DNA from: Bolinopsis microptera
Lineage: Eukaryota; Ctenophora; Tentaculata; Lobata; Bolinopsidae
Direction of reading: 5' to 3'
Assembly: GCF_026151205.1 (NCBI RefSeq)
Contig: NC_087083.1
Location: forward strand, 7,168,460-7,232,459
DNA: 64,000 nucleotides
Shown here: one piece after another, positions 1-13,700 of the stretch
Layout of the letters: every line of letters begins with the position of its first letter
How positions within the stretch are numbered: the stretch's first letter is position 1
Notes under the pieces: model-generated
Databases searched by the model: none
Told to the model about the DNA's origin: nothing
The model's input: only the letters and a program-made list of their open reading frames with translations
Position numbers and translations under genes: made by a program

Positions 1-1040
1 TAAATGGTAAGTGGAGGATAATCAAATTGTGAATGTATGTGATTGTGATGGTTGACTGTAGATGCCTTTAATAATACCATAAAATTGAAATTTGCAAGTG
101 TGCAATTCTGAATTCGAATCATAAACCGCTAATCATATGTTTGTAATTTTTATTTATCGTTTTACGTTGAAAAAAATTAAGATCACCATTGACCAAAAAT
201 AAATTGTCGTTATTGGATTAGTAAATATAACCCAACAATGACAAATCAAGTTCGAAACCTAATCTTATCATCATAAAGTTCGTCAGAAATCATTTTTGTT
301 CCTGCGGTCCGTCACAGTTCGATTTAAATAAGTCGATTCGAGTAGGTTTTAACTGCCATGCCATGTGCCGCCTTGCCGCGGAGACCCTTACTTTTAGAAA
401 AGTGCCAGTGTATTATCACTAATTTAAAAAGGGTCCCTCCCCCGGGGGGGAAGTCTCTTGACAACCAAGCTGGTCTTTAGAACTGTTATACTCCATCGAC
501 ATAATGACAGTAACCTATACTACCAAGTTTACCAAAATATTATATTACTTTACTACACTTGACAACTGTCAAAATGAAAGTTTCTGGTGTTTCTTGTCTC
601 ACGTCCGCGTGAACCCTCATCGTCATTTCAATTTAGTGTATCGGGGCGAAACCACGTCAACGATTCGATACGGTCACGATACCAGATACTCGTGCGCGGC
701 GGGGCTTACTATGTGAGGCAAGGTGTTTCATAACGGGCCTTCTAATTTTTAACAAAACATTTTGACCTCGTGAGTCGAATAAGAACACAGAAGAATTTAA
801 GAAGATGTGGAAATAAATTGCGTTGAAGAGACTAGAAAAGTTAAACTGAAGATATAATGATAAAATATAATTTGTATCCGACCCAGTTGAATTCTACATG
901 AAGTACAGCAATTGCATTGGCAATACACAGTGCCCTGTAGCCTGTTATGGTTTGTTTGTTTGTAATTGTTTTGCCGTCCCAATCTCGTATCGAAAAACTG
1001 ACAAAAACTCATTTTTTGAAGTGAAAACGGGTGTACCCTC
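1..1040. other. No recognisable gene; probably intron of the nucleotidase gene
   Basis: The nucleotidase gene must continue leftward from the exon ending at 1684, since its last domain is incomplete. I searched the minus strand here for the expected next exon and found none. The short open frame at 504-716 has no recognisable motif. Confidence 0.4.
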
Positions 1041-1043
1041 AGA

Positions 1044-1300
1044 GTGTGTTCATGGGAGATTAGAAATATGGTGAAGAGTGGGGAGATTAGAAATATGGTG
1101 AAGAGTGGGGAGATTAGAAATATGGTGAAGAGTGGGGAGATTAGAAATATGGTGAAGAGTGGGGAGATTAGAAATATGGTGAAGAGTGGGGAGATTAGAA
1201 ATATGGTGAAGAGTGGGGAGATTAGAAATATGGTGAAGAGTGGGGAGATTAAAAATAAGATGAAGAGTGGGGAGATTAGAAATATGGTGAAGATTTGAAA
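1044..1300. repeat. 27-bp minisatellite, about 9.5 copies
   Basis: Unit of 27 bp containing GAGATTAGAAATATGGTG and ending in AAGAGTG. Copies are nearly identical; one near 1250 differs (AAAAATAAGATG). Because 27 is a multiple of 3, both strands read open as a 9-residue repeat, so the long frames here are by-products of the repeat rather than genes. Confidence 0.95.
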
Positions 1301-1382
1301 AACGAAAGTTTCTTCATCAAGTAGCACATATTATATTAGAGAAACATACGATTTCCCAATTCACCATAGAAAACTTTTGACA

Positions 1383-1717
1383 AATAACTTAAAACCTACT
1401 CTCTGAAGGTCGAGGGGCTCAGCCAGAACATATGTGTGACGTCACATACCACGTGAAATGACGTCACACCGCGTGAAATGACGTCACACCGCGTGACATG
1501 ACGTCACACATCACGTGACAATAACTTAAAACCTACTCTCTGACGGTCGAGGGGCTTAGCTAGAACGACGTCACACACCACGTGACATGACGTCACACCA
1601 CGTGACATGACGTCACACCACGTGGCATGACGTCACACACCACGTGACATGACGTCACACACCACGTGACAATAACTTAAAACCTACTCTCTGAAGGTCG
1701 AGGGGCTCAGCCAGAAC
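1383..1717. repeat. E-box/CRE repeats interleaved with three copies of an exon tail plus splice donor
   Basis: A 47-bp segment occurs at 1671-1717 (the 3' tail of the last visible nucleotidase exon with its donor and the first intron bases), 1520-1566 and 1383-1429. Between the copies are about 20-22 bp units carrying the palindromes CACGTG and TGACGTCA. The 1520 copy has diverged by a few substitutions; the 1383 copy is nearly identical to the exon copy. Confidence 0.9.
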
Positions 1718-4700
1718 GTAAACAGAATCTTGTAGAATTCTATTGCCAGGTTCTCTCTTAGGTTCAAACCTGAAGTTAACAGTTAGATTCACAGCTCGCT
1801 AATTTATATTGTGCTATTACGTGAACGTGATATCATTAATCATTTATCACCAAATCCAATCAAATGTGTCAGCGACTCAGCTAGGAGTAACGTTCAATTT
1901 CAAACATTACAAGTGACATGACGCCACACACCACGTGACATGACGTCACACACCACTCGACATGACGTCAAACACCACGTGAAATGATGTCACACACCAC
2001 GTGACATGACGTCACACACCACGTGACATGACGTCACACACCACGTGACATGACGTCACTAACTCACTGGAATTGAACTCCTGAGAGCTGCGGGAATCTG
2101 CCCTCTAACTCTGGGTATTTAGATACTCCGTTCTCTAACGCCTTCAGCAGCTGGGACCCTGTGTAACAAACAGTAATTACAGGTAATTATAGGTAATTAC
2201 AGGTAATTATAGGTAATTATAGGTGATTATAGGTAATTATAGGTAATAGTTAATAAACTAACTTAAATTAGTATTTGTCAGTATAAACAGTAAAATCATT
2301 TGGTTTACCTATTAAAATCTGTAAAATTATCATAATTCATCATACATCTTTAGAACAATAAAATATACCACGTGACATGACGTCTGACCACGTGACATGA
2401 CGTCACACATCAAGTAAGAGCTTACCTGTGCACTCTAGAAGAAGAAGCTCGTCCATTATCGGCAGAATTGCTGATAAATCTCTCATTCGGAACTTTCCTG
2501 GAGGAAATATACAGTCTGATCTCATCGTTCCACTGTGGAGATAATTAGGCGATAATTATGTGATAATTGGACGATAACTTGTGATAATTGGACGATAATT
2601 ATGTGATGATTAAGTGATAATTGGATGATAATTAGGTAATAATTAGGTGATTATTGTTTTTTAACTTTTTGATTAATTAATTGATTGATCACCTGTTAAG
2701 TATGGCCACATCTGCTCGCAATGCAACTCTCATAACATCGGTTATAAAATTACCTGTCGAATAACAAAATCGTTAACTTTCATCAATTATCATTGACAAT
2801 ATCCACTATCCACTAACTTAAAAAGTATGCTTTTGTATCAAACGTAAACAACTGAATAGCTTAGTTAATATTTATCATAAATTTACTTAGTTACATAAAG
2901 TAAGTAAATCAATTAAGTAATTAATTGAAGTTAAGTTAAGTTACCCATATTAGTTTCTTCAGTCCTGACTTCACTAAATCTTGTTTCCAAGGGAACCCCA
3001 AACTCTCCTATTATTTTATCCATTTGAGCGCCTACTTTTTCTGTAAATAGTAGCGGTTATAAGTGTAATTATTAATTAAGGCTCTCCTTGTTAAGAATAC
3101 GTGTAAATTAACTGCAAACACAGAGAAGTGATTAACAAGGTATTTAATTAAAGGAAGAAGTTTGCGGAGGAGAAAGTTTGCGGAGGAGAAATAGTAACCT
3201 TGGTAATCAGCCACGTGCAGTTGTATATTTTCGTTCTCAGGAATCTCCGAAGTGATGATAACTTTCTCTACAACTGTTTTAACCTGGTATTGTTCCGGTC
3301 ATGTGTACGGGAGTGGTTGATGGTCGAAGCTGATTGGTTATTTTTTGTCACGTGTCAAAAATATATGCCTCACTTCCCCACTAAAATTCACATTTATAAA
3401 TATTACAACGATCCAACGCGATCTATTTCCTAAACATAATACCTTATTTTCAGAGTCGATTACTAAAGTTACTTTAGACAGTTCCCTGAAATCTGTGCCA
3501 CTCTTGATAATCGTTCTGTTGTTTACCTTTTGAAGTTGATAAAGTTAAACCAATGCTAGAAAATAAGTAAATTATTTCGTACTGGAGCTAGAGGGTGGTT
3601 CTTGATTAAGAGTGATTAGTGTATTAGAGTGATACGGAAGTGTTTATTAGCATGAGATTTCAAAATACATGCAGTCATTTTGCAGCGTTTCAACAACTAT
3701 TAAGAGTACACTAATATTCTGTTTTCCAGTGCATGTGTTATTAAACCAGGCCATATGGTCCAATCAGAAGCTCTTAATAGCTCCAATCAGGACGCGTTTC
3801 CATGGTTACCTGTTCAACCCCGTAGTTATGGTCATGTCCTCCTAAAATGAGGTCCACGTGCTTTGCACAAGCTGCCAGTCTCCGGTCATTATTCCATCTC
3901 ATGTGAGTCAGCGCCACCACCAGGTCAACTCCGTGTTCTTCTTTCAGGATACTCCCTGCGACAATCATCTTAGAGATTTACCACTTTCTGCAGTGGTCAG
4001 TCGCTGTCATGTGTCAAAACAAATTTGTACCAAGTACTGCCAGCACATTGCAGAGCACATTAAGATTAAACAAGTGTTAAGAAATATTCTGTTCTGTCGG
4101 CTAATTGAGTTGATCCGCGTTTGAACACTAATGGTCAGAATCTGCTATTCGCTCAATGATTTTAAAAAATAAAATGATCGTTTATTCGTGTAAACAGAAA
4201 AAGTCTTTCCATAATTCGGGCCGGTGACAAACCAGTCAAAGTTACAATTTTTCTCGACGGACTGAAGATGCGGACCGTGAAACCGCGTTTTACACTGCAC
4301 TAAAAGCTTTTATTACGACATTAACTACTGTTTATGTCAATGCGCGTGACGTTATATTCCAACAATCAGTAACATCTCAGAAGGACTTTCGACAAAACTA
4401 TACCAAATGGAATGGTCGAAAATCGAGTGTTTTAGTGAATAACTTAGAATATAATTTTTATTTTCTCAAGATCTGACAAATAGATTTTCTTTAAACTTTC
4501 CAGATAGTTAGATGGCTATATGAAGGATAATGTGTACGAGTTTGGGCGAGTTTCTTTCTGCCAAACTTGAGATATGACTTCAAACACAAGAAAATATCTG
4601 AAATTGGCGGTTTCTAGCGGAACGCAGGCATATATTTCGAGATTTGACTGACAAATTTTCTTTAAACTTTCCAGATAGTTTGAAGTCATATTTCAAGTTT

Positions 4701-7700
4701 GCACATAGAAACTCGCCCAAAATCGCACAGATTATCCGTCTCATAGCCATACAACTATCTGGAAAGTTAAAAGAAATTTTAAGGTAGCGCAGTTGGTTAG
4801 AACGCTTGTCTTACAATCGTTAGGTTGCGAGTTCGAAACCCACTGACTGCCTGGTCGTGGGGTGAGCGTCGTCGACGTTCAGCTAAGGATCATGAGTGGT
4901 CTATGCAGCCCCCCGGTCTACTCAGCCGAATACTCGAGAAATCGGGTGTGAGGGTTAAATGAGGAGCTGCACATTGCAGCAAAGTCTCGGACGAAGAAAG
5001 TATGGTACACACTACCTTAACCGTCACTGGCCAAAAAGATCCTTCGGCTTCCTGTAATTGGCTGGTTGCACTTGTGTAACATTGTGGCTGTTGGAATACA
5101 CCGAAGTAAAATAAGTGTCTAGATAAAAATTGGTCAGATCTCAAGATAATCGACTTTCGTCAAATATCGTTCCACGGAACAAATGGAACGGAAAGTCCAA
5201 CTCTAACATCTGCCACACAAAAATGTATTTAATGTTAATGTTCTAATGTTTTTTAGATCATTTGAACACAAATTAATGCGTTACAACAAAGTTCAGCTAT
5301 TGTAAATATATGTATGTCCCTCAACGTCCACACAGAACTTTGATGAAGGTGAACTACCTTACAATGACTCTATCCTTATGACCCCTAACACTACTTCTCC
5401 TCACTTTGCTGCATCTCAAATTCCTGAAGGCCCTGCATGTGACCCTTATCTAACTTATCAGGAAGATATAGTGCCTGTTGAGCTTCACAGCAAACTTATA
5501 AAGCTGCTGGAGGACAATAGTGCGGATTTTTCTTCGGTTGGTGGCAGCAGGGATGTTGTCTACTTTGGTGAACATGGATACTGGTACACAGGAGCCTATC
5601 ATCAGGCAAAGGAAACTCCACCGGAGATACAAGATCTTTTGGACTGTGTGCGTCCCTCTCTCCCCAATAGGAAGAGCTGGCTGAATTCTTGCCTTGTTAC
5701 AAGATATACAGGCAATAGTAGCCATATCCCCCAACACTGCGACAATGAGGTTCTTATTGACCCAGAATCGATAATAGTCACTGTGTCCCTTTGTGAAGAA
5801 CGCACAATAAAGTTCACACATAAGTCGACTGAAAAGTCCTTAAAGCTCAAAGATGGAAGTGTATACGTGATGTCCAGAATGTCCCAGGAAATCTAGAATC
5901 ATGGTATTGAACCCCTCGCTAATGAAGAAGATGGCGAGGAATCTGAAGAGAAAACTTCTGTGAGGTACAGCTTTACCTTTAGGCATATTGCATATTTCTA
6001 CAAAAATAGCACAGTGTTAATTGGAGACTCAAACACTAAGTACATTAAATTTGGTAAAGATGTTGGAACTCTAGGAAAATGGGTTCCCGGTAAGCGAATG
6101 TGGGCTGCTAAAATCGACGATATTCCTGCTCCCAAAGACATAGGCCCTTTTCGGAACATTGTTATACATACGGGAATCAATGATATTCGAGATGATTCCA
6201 ACAGACCATCCACTAGAACACTTATTGCTAAGCTTAAGAAGAAATGTTGTGAAATTCAGCAATTTTATCCTAATAGTAAAGTTCATATTAGTTTACTCTT
6301 GCCCACCAAATCACAGTTTGTTAACTCACGTATAGGGGAGTTAAACAGTTTAATTGTCGACATGGTTTATAATAGGAAAAACATGTTTATTATAGATAAC
6401 TCTGTACTAGGTTCTGTTAACGGATGTATGCCCTCTAAGTATGGTAGATTCTCACGTGATGGCACACCATTGGTCAATGATGTTGTTCATCTTGGGAGAG
6501 AAGGCCTGAAAATATTTTGTATGAACATAAAACGGTGTATTGTTCAACGTGGTGGAAGTCAGTCCACGGAAAGATTTAAAGGTGGAAATGGTGACTATAG
6601 GAGTGCCCTAGGTAGGGGTAGTAGGGGTGATATCTTACCGATATGACCTCAATAAACTTCAATATTACAAGAGAGAGATGTCCAGGTTGTGATAGCAATG
6701 TACTAAGCCATCATAAAATCATAATATGTGAGAGTTGCGATACAATATATCATGCCAAATGTTCTGAACAGAGTTTTAAATTTGATCATGTTAAACAAAT
6801 GTGGCACTGCAGTCAGTGTTACGCCTTCAAGTCCCAAAGGTACAATCCTTTTAACTCAATTATTTATGACAAATATGATCCCAACACTGTAGAAAGAGAC
6901 GAGGATATGGAGACTATTTCAAACATTCTAAAAAACTGTAGGTATTATAACATGACAAATTTCAACCGGCTGTCAAAAAACATACTTAACCATAACAAGC
7001 CGTTTATATCTATTGTGTTTAACAACATTGATGGGAACGCATCTAACTTTGACAGCTTTATTACTGATATGAGTCAATATGATGAGAAATTTGCAGTTAT
7101 TGCGCTAGCTGAAACAAACATTGATGAGGAAAATAAAGATCTATACAAAATTGATGGTTACAGCAGTGAGTACAACTCCAAAACTGATGGGAAAAAGAAA
7201 GGTAGTGGCCTTGGTATATATATTGACAATCAGTACCAATACAGCCGAATCGAAAAGTTATGTAAATGCTCTGACAATCTTGAAACACTTTTCGTTGAGA
7301 TCACTAACACAGAGGTTCCACAGATTGCTGGTGTTGTTTACAGGCCCCCTAGTGGTGATATTCAAGATGCACTTGCTGAGCTTGATGTGTTGATGAAATT
7401 TCTACCGTCTAATAATGTAGCCTTGACAGGTGACTTCAATGTTGATCTTTTGGCCCAGGGACGAAACATAGCTGAATTTGAACAAACTATCTACAGTAAC
7501 AATTTAATCCCTTTGATATCGATTGCCACCCATGCCAAGCCGGGTTGCAATGAAAGCTTAATTGATAATATTTTAGTGAACTCTACTGAGCGTGTCTTAG
7601 GATCTGGAATTCTTGAATCCAAGATTTCCCATCATAACCCAATCTTCTGTTTCATATCGTGTAATATTAAAGAGAGTTCAAATACTGCCAAACTTAAACC

Positions 7701-10700
7701 TAAGTATGATTACTGTGAGTCTAATATAGAAAGTTTCCTTAATGATATTGGAAAGGATATTTACCAATCGAACTTTTCGTATGATGAGGAAGGTTTTGAA
7801 AAATTTGTCGAAACTGTCCACGAAAAAATCGAACTGAATTTCAAAGTGGACTGTACTGCTGGTTTTCAATCAAAACGCAATAGATTGATGAATCCATGGA
7901 TCACTTCTGCGTTAATTAAATCTGTGTTTACTAAAGGCTTTCACTACAAGCGATGGAAGGCTTCGTGTACCAAAATCAACCCATTAGGTGAGGAAACTTT
8001 ATATCTTAAGTATAAGGAGTATCGTTCTATCTTAAACAAAGCTATAAAATCTGCGAAAAAAGCCCACTATGGGAAAAAATTTGAACTTGCTAAAGGAAAT
8101 ATTTAAAAAACCTGGGAATTGATCAACGAACTCAGGGGTAAATCTAAAAAAGATATAAAAGCATCATTCTTAATTGATGGTAGAATTGTAACTGAACGCC
8201 GTGAGATTGCCAACGGATTTAACATCTACTTCTCGTCTATTGCTCGTAATCTCAATTCAAAAGTTCAATCTTCTGTACCATCTCGTACGGTAATTGATGG
8301 CAATTTCAATAAAACGAAGTTTAAACAATACCTCAAGGGCAGAGAAAGAATAGTGAACTCTTTTTTTCTCAGCCCCTGTGACGAGGAAGAGATAAGTAAA
8401 ATTATTGGTAGCCTTGAAAATGGGAAGGCAAGTGATATCTCTGTTAAAGTCTTGAAAAAGAGTGTAAATTATCTGTCTGGTCATATCTCTAGATTCTTTA
8501 ATTGGTTCTTGGACAATGGGGTCTTTCCAAGCAAGCTTAAAACGGGCTCTATTACACCAATTTATAAAAAAGGAGACTCACGATGCCTTGATAACTATCG
8601 ACCTGTTTCTACATTACCGATATTTGGCAAAATACTTGAAAAAATAATTTATAATAGGTTATATAATTACCTCAGTGCTATGAACGTGATTTATGATCGA
8701 CAATTTGGTTTTAGAAAACAACACTCAACATCTCATGCCGTAAACTATTCTGTCAATAAAATACTTAATGAGATTGAACAGAAAAATCATGTAATTGGAA
8801 TATTTATTGATCTAAGTAAAGCATTTGACACAATTGAGCACGATAAACTCCTGCATAAACTTGAACACTATGGAGTAAGAGGTATTGCACTAAAAACTCT
8901 TGCTAGCTATCTAACAAACCGTAGCCAAGTAACTTCTTTTCAAACTGAAAAATCGGACAAGTGTTCAGTTGAGTATGGTGTACCCCAGGGGTAAGTGTTA
9001 GGACCTCTACTATTTCTGATTTATATAAATGATATTGTGAGCTCCTCAAGTTTGGCTGAATTCGTCCTGTTTGCTAGTGATGATACAAATATTTTTGTGA
9101 TAGGTCGTTCAGCACAGGAAGCTTTTGAAAAAGCTAATCATGTAATGAAACAAGTCAGTAACTATATGGAGTCTAACAAGTTACATATAAATGCAGGGAA
9201 AAGTTGTTTTATGCATTTTCAGCCAGGTTTGTCAAGAGCAACACAGACCTGTGCTAGAACACGGCCCTTTAACAGGAATCTAACGATTTCAATAGATGGC
9301 AAAAAGCTAGAAAAAGTTCAATGTACAAAATTTCTTGGGGTGATAATAGACGAACAGCTATGTTGGGAACCACATCTTAATCATTTATCTTTAAAGCTGA
9401 ACTCCAGTATTGTATCGATTAAGAGAATTTGCAAATTCATTCCCAAATCTGAATATTTGAAACTATACAATGCTCTTTTTATGTCACATCTTAGCTATTG
9501 TATAAGTTGCTGGGGTGGGATCCCTAAACATAAGCTGAATAAAATCTTTGCTATTCAAAAACGATGTATACGACTGCTATTTGGTAACATTCCCAATTTT
9601 GATTATAAAGAATACTACTTAACCTGTGCACGTTCAAGAACTTATAACGAACATATGGCTAAAAAGAACTACTGTCTTGAACACACTAAACCGCTATTCA
9701 CTGAGCAGAAAATTATGAACCTGGAGAATCTGCACATGTACCATACATTTATGGAGCTATTTAAAATTCTTAAATTTGATGTCCCCCAGTCGATTAAAGA
9801 TCTTTTCAAGTTCTGTCCTAGAAATGAAAAACTTCGTCTGATTATCCCATTAATGAGGTTAGATATCTCCCAACAGAACTTTTTGTACACCTCTACGAAA
9901 ATATGGAATGATCTCATCCCCTATGTATTCGAAATATGTGATGCTAATGTAGATGGGTTGATAATCCCGGGTTCTTCCAAAAATTCAGACTTATCAGCCT
10001 CGTCAGGTATTATTAAATCTAACCTTAAAAAGCACTTGCTATCCCTCCAAAATCGAGGTGACCCTAATATATGATAACTAATCTATATTATATCTCAAAT
10101 TCTACATCTGGTACGGCTCTGCACACATGATATCTCTCTCTGCCATGAAACATGGCTAACCTTTCAAACTATGATTTAAAACATAATATCCTAAACTAAA
10201 ACTCAACTGGGCTCTCCTATGTCACCAAACTAGACCAATAAGCAATTTTAGCTTAGATAATTATATTTTTCTATATTTGTATAATAAGTATTATATTGAC
10301 GTAGTGGATGGTTGAGGGGGTTTCAAGCACAGGTCACTCTCAAATCCTAAAGATAAGCAGTGGCCTTCGGCACTTGAAACCTCTTCAAACCTCCCCTGAT
10401 TTATTTATTATTGATATTGTTTGATTGTGCCGTAAAAATAAATATTTGTTTTATTAAAATATTTGTTTTATTATGTAGACACTAATTCATCGGTCAAAAA
10501 TTCAGTCAAAACCGCGAAATTTCGATCTAGGAGACGGCAGAAAAGTTTCTCTTCAAAATGTTTCCAAAATCTCTTCTTCTATTGTCATGATTTTCTGTTT
10601 ATCAAAGCTTTCTTTGGGAATAGAACTATCAATACCCCAATTGTGTCTTGCAGAAAAGGTTCCAAACAACACAATATTCAGGTCTGCCTCATCGATTAAT

Positions 10701-13700
10701 TTATATTAATTAACTAATCGGTTTCTTAACAACTACAAACCATAATGATCGGCTGCTTCCACATAGTCTTGGTACTCTATCTCCGACATCTCAATCGTAC
10801 TCAATGTTTCCATCCAACCTGACTCTACCAGTCCCAATACTCCCACCTGAAATTAACACGTGACTATCATGATTGATTAGTTATAATTATAAATAACTTC
10901 AATCAACTACCATGCTAGGGTAAATGTAACATGATATACATTATATTTGAATCTGAACTGGTTTTGAACAAATTCTTAACCGATGAGCAAAGAAAATGAG
11001 TGGAAAATATAGTAGACTGCTCCTTCATAAATTTTTGTAAAGACATTTTAAACCGTTTCAATGTATCGTGAACACCATGTATTAATGCTTTTCAATTTTC
11101 AAACAAAGTTACAACGAATTCTTCATGTAGTGCATCCTGGGTTTGGACAGGATATGCCTGTTTAAATTACATAATTCTCAATAAATGTAATAGATTTGTA
11201 GTGTTGTAATTCGTTGTAATAACCTTGATATCTTTGTACTGCAACACTAAGTACTCCATACCGTCCCCTAAGGGGCGATCTGTCTCCCTGGAAATTAAAA
11301 GATTTGTTAAATCAAGTTAACAACAATTTAGAGAATTTACCATTATAAAGTTATTACTTAATTACAAATAGTGATATGAGAGGTTTATATGATACGTGTT
11401 TACATATTCTTAAACACATTCACACTGATAAACCTTGACGGTTAAGTATCAGGTTTCTATTCAGTTCCTCTTAGTAACTATGGTTATTATGCAATAGTTA
11501 CTATAGTTACTATGGTTACTATGGTTACCAGGACTAAGGATACTTACTATTCAGTTAACCAGACCATATGATGTTAAGATTAGAAAATATCTCACTTCGA
11601 AGAATAATTTGTTGATGTCCACCAACTTTTCATTATTGATGACAAGATAAGAAGAATTGGTTGTTTTAAGAAGAATTGTGTTAAAAACTATGCAGTTAAT
11701 TAATCAGTTGGAATTAATAAGTTAATTAATGACATCAACATGTTCTAATATCACACATGTATGGAACAGTAATTGAATATTCTTTTAATGCAGTAACAGT
11801 GCTTGTTGGTTAATATAGTGTTGTTGTAAAGGAATAATCTTAACGTGCAATAGTTCTACTGTTAATCACATTACATACAAATATGTACATATTATTATAT
11901 AATATTTGTACATGTTCATGTTATTTGTTTCTTTAGGTATATTTCTTTCTTCTTTTTCCGGTCTCAAGTGATACCGACAATGGAGGTGCTTTAGATTGTA
12001 ACAAACACTTTCAAGTTTTAAAACTATATTATTTATGTTTATTCAACACTGATATTAATATTGCCGCAAAAAAGAGTAGAATAACATAATATGTAAAGAA
12101 AAATCATGTATTATCAGTACAGTGACTTATTCAAAGTGCGCAAATTTGTTCTTTTGTTGTAATCTGAACAATGGATAAGCTTGTGATCGAAAGCGTTTCG
12201 TGAGTCATAAGAATAAGTACGAAGTGTTGAAACTTTTAAAATCGTGCACTAAGAGCGGGCGCTATTTAATAGCGTTAGGGAGTTGCATTATTAATTGGTA
12301 GTTGACAATTTAAATTTTTAGATACAATTTCAGTACAGTGAAACCTCTCCATGCCGGACTTCTCGGGAGAAATGAATGAGCTATCGAGGTTCACGGTATA
12401 TAGAGATTCAGGGCATGTAGAGTTTTAAATAAATAAAATTTCAGTAAATTGGTAGTTGGTTTTTACTAACCGCTTATAATTTTGATTTGATAAATCTCTG
12501 AAATCATTGATATTATTCAGCAGCAGTGATCAACTTTTGAAAATACTGATTTAGGTTGAGGTATTAATTTCGGGCAGTACATTTTCTCTGCAACTTATTT
12601 GAAAGCTCTTACGTTTTTAAACATTATATAGTTAAATTATGAATTAATTATGGTTAAATATCAAATAATTAAACCCACTTGTCGATGACATTGGTCATCA
12701 ACCAAGGAAAGTTACACGAACTCTTTAGCTCCATTAAGTCGTCCAGGCCAAAATCTGTGGGAATTAATAGGTCACAAAAACTAAGAATTTAGATAGATTA
12801 AATTCTACATACTTATCATAACTTTATGATTGAAATAATCCAGAATTGGTATAATCGTGTAAAAGCGCTCGTTTTAAGAACTTACTTGACATATTAAGTT
12901 TGCTCATTTAATAATAATTCTATAATCATTAATTTGACTTGCATTTCATAGTTCAAAATATAAAATTAAAATCTGGCTCAAACTATCATGTGATCATCCA
13001 ACCGATATATCCACTCTACTAGCCCCTACAAATGGAAATAGAGTTTTGGCCCACCCTCAGTGGACTTATACTCACCAAAGTCGTGATTTCCATAAACAGC
13101 AGCAGCGATATTGCAAGCGTTAAGTACTGGAACCATCTGTACTCCTTTAAACATTGTGCTCACTGAGAAATAAATAAACTTTATTTACGGTAAATAAAAT
13201 TTGTAGAACAGATAAGGTACAGTAACATACGAAACGAAACGAAACGAAACGAAACACTGTATTTACTACCCCGTTACTATGCGACAAAGATATTGTATAA
13301 AGATAACTAAATAATTAGATGTATCAAAATATTGGAACCAAGTGATAATCTGAAATTTTCAATTACTGACTTGGGGAGGGGTTGAAGGCATCTCCACTAA
13401 AAATTACTAACATCTCCTCCTCTGCTAAAATGTCTGATATCTTCTGAACAAACCTTGCCGCTCCCCCTACAGGTTCCTGATCTCGCGCCTATGCAATTTT
13501 ACGTTAAGGATACATTATCGACATATTGGGTACATTTTAGAGACAACTTCATCAAGGCTCCAATTGAGCATTACTTTTTTACGAAAAGGAATGATATCGA
13601 AACATATGAATGAGACTTGTAAAAGATAAAATTACCTCAATGTTGTACACATCATTAAAATGAATAATTTTCACCACCCTCCCTCCATCCGGTTGTGATG

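Larger units (their letters stand above)
5306..10475 (+). mobile_element. Non-LTR retrotransposon (CR1/L2-like), near full length but inactivated
   Basis: Order: ORF1 (AlkB-like dioxygenase + SGNH esterase), ORF2 (PHD finger + apurinic-type endonuclease + reverse transcriptase), then a 3' UTR with a stem-loop (GTTTCAAG near 10320 pairing CTTGAAAC near 10373) and a short terminal repeat of TATTTGTTTTATT units ending near 10475, as CR1-type LINEs end. The ORF1 frame is open back to 5306, so the true 5' end lies upstream and is unresolved. The element lies in the antisense direction within intron 6 of the nucleotidase gene. Each frame is broken only by in-frame stops, with no frameshift seen, which suggests fairly recent insertion. 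Confidence 0.9.

Noticed and set aside
504-716. 70-codon plus-strand frame
   Set aside because: No motif, no start context, within probable intron of the minus-strand gene.
797-1327. 176-codon minus-strand open frame with hydrophobic repeats
   Set aside because: It is the antisense reading of a 27-bp minisatellite; the non-repeat parts have no domain.
3858-4124. 88-codon plus-strand frame
   Set aside because: Partly antisense to the nucleotidase exon with the GGHDH motif.
4783-4856. tRNA gene with a TAC anticodon-like loop
   Set aside because: The A and B boxes are good but the anticodon stem does not pair and a long unrelated tail follows; a tRNA-derived SINE fits better.
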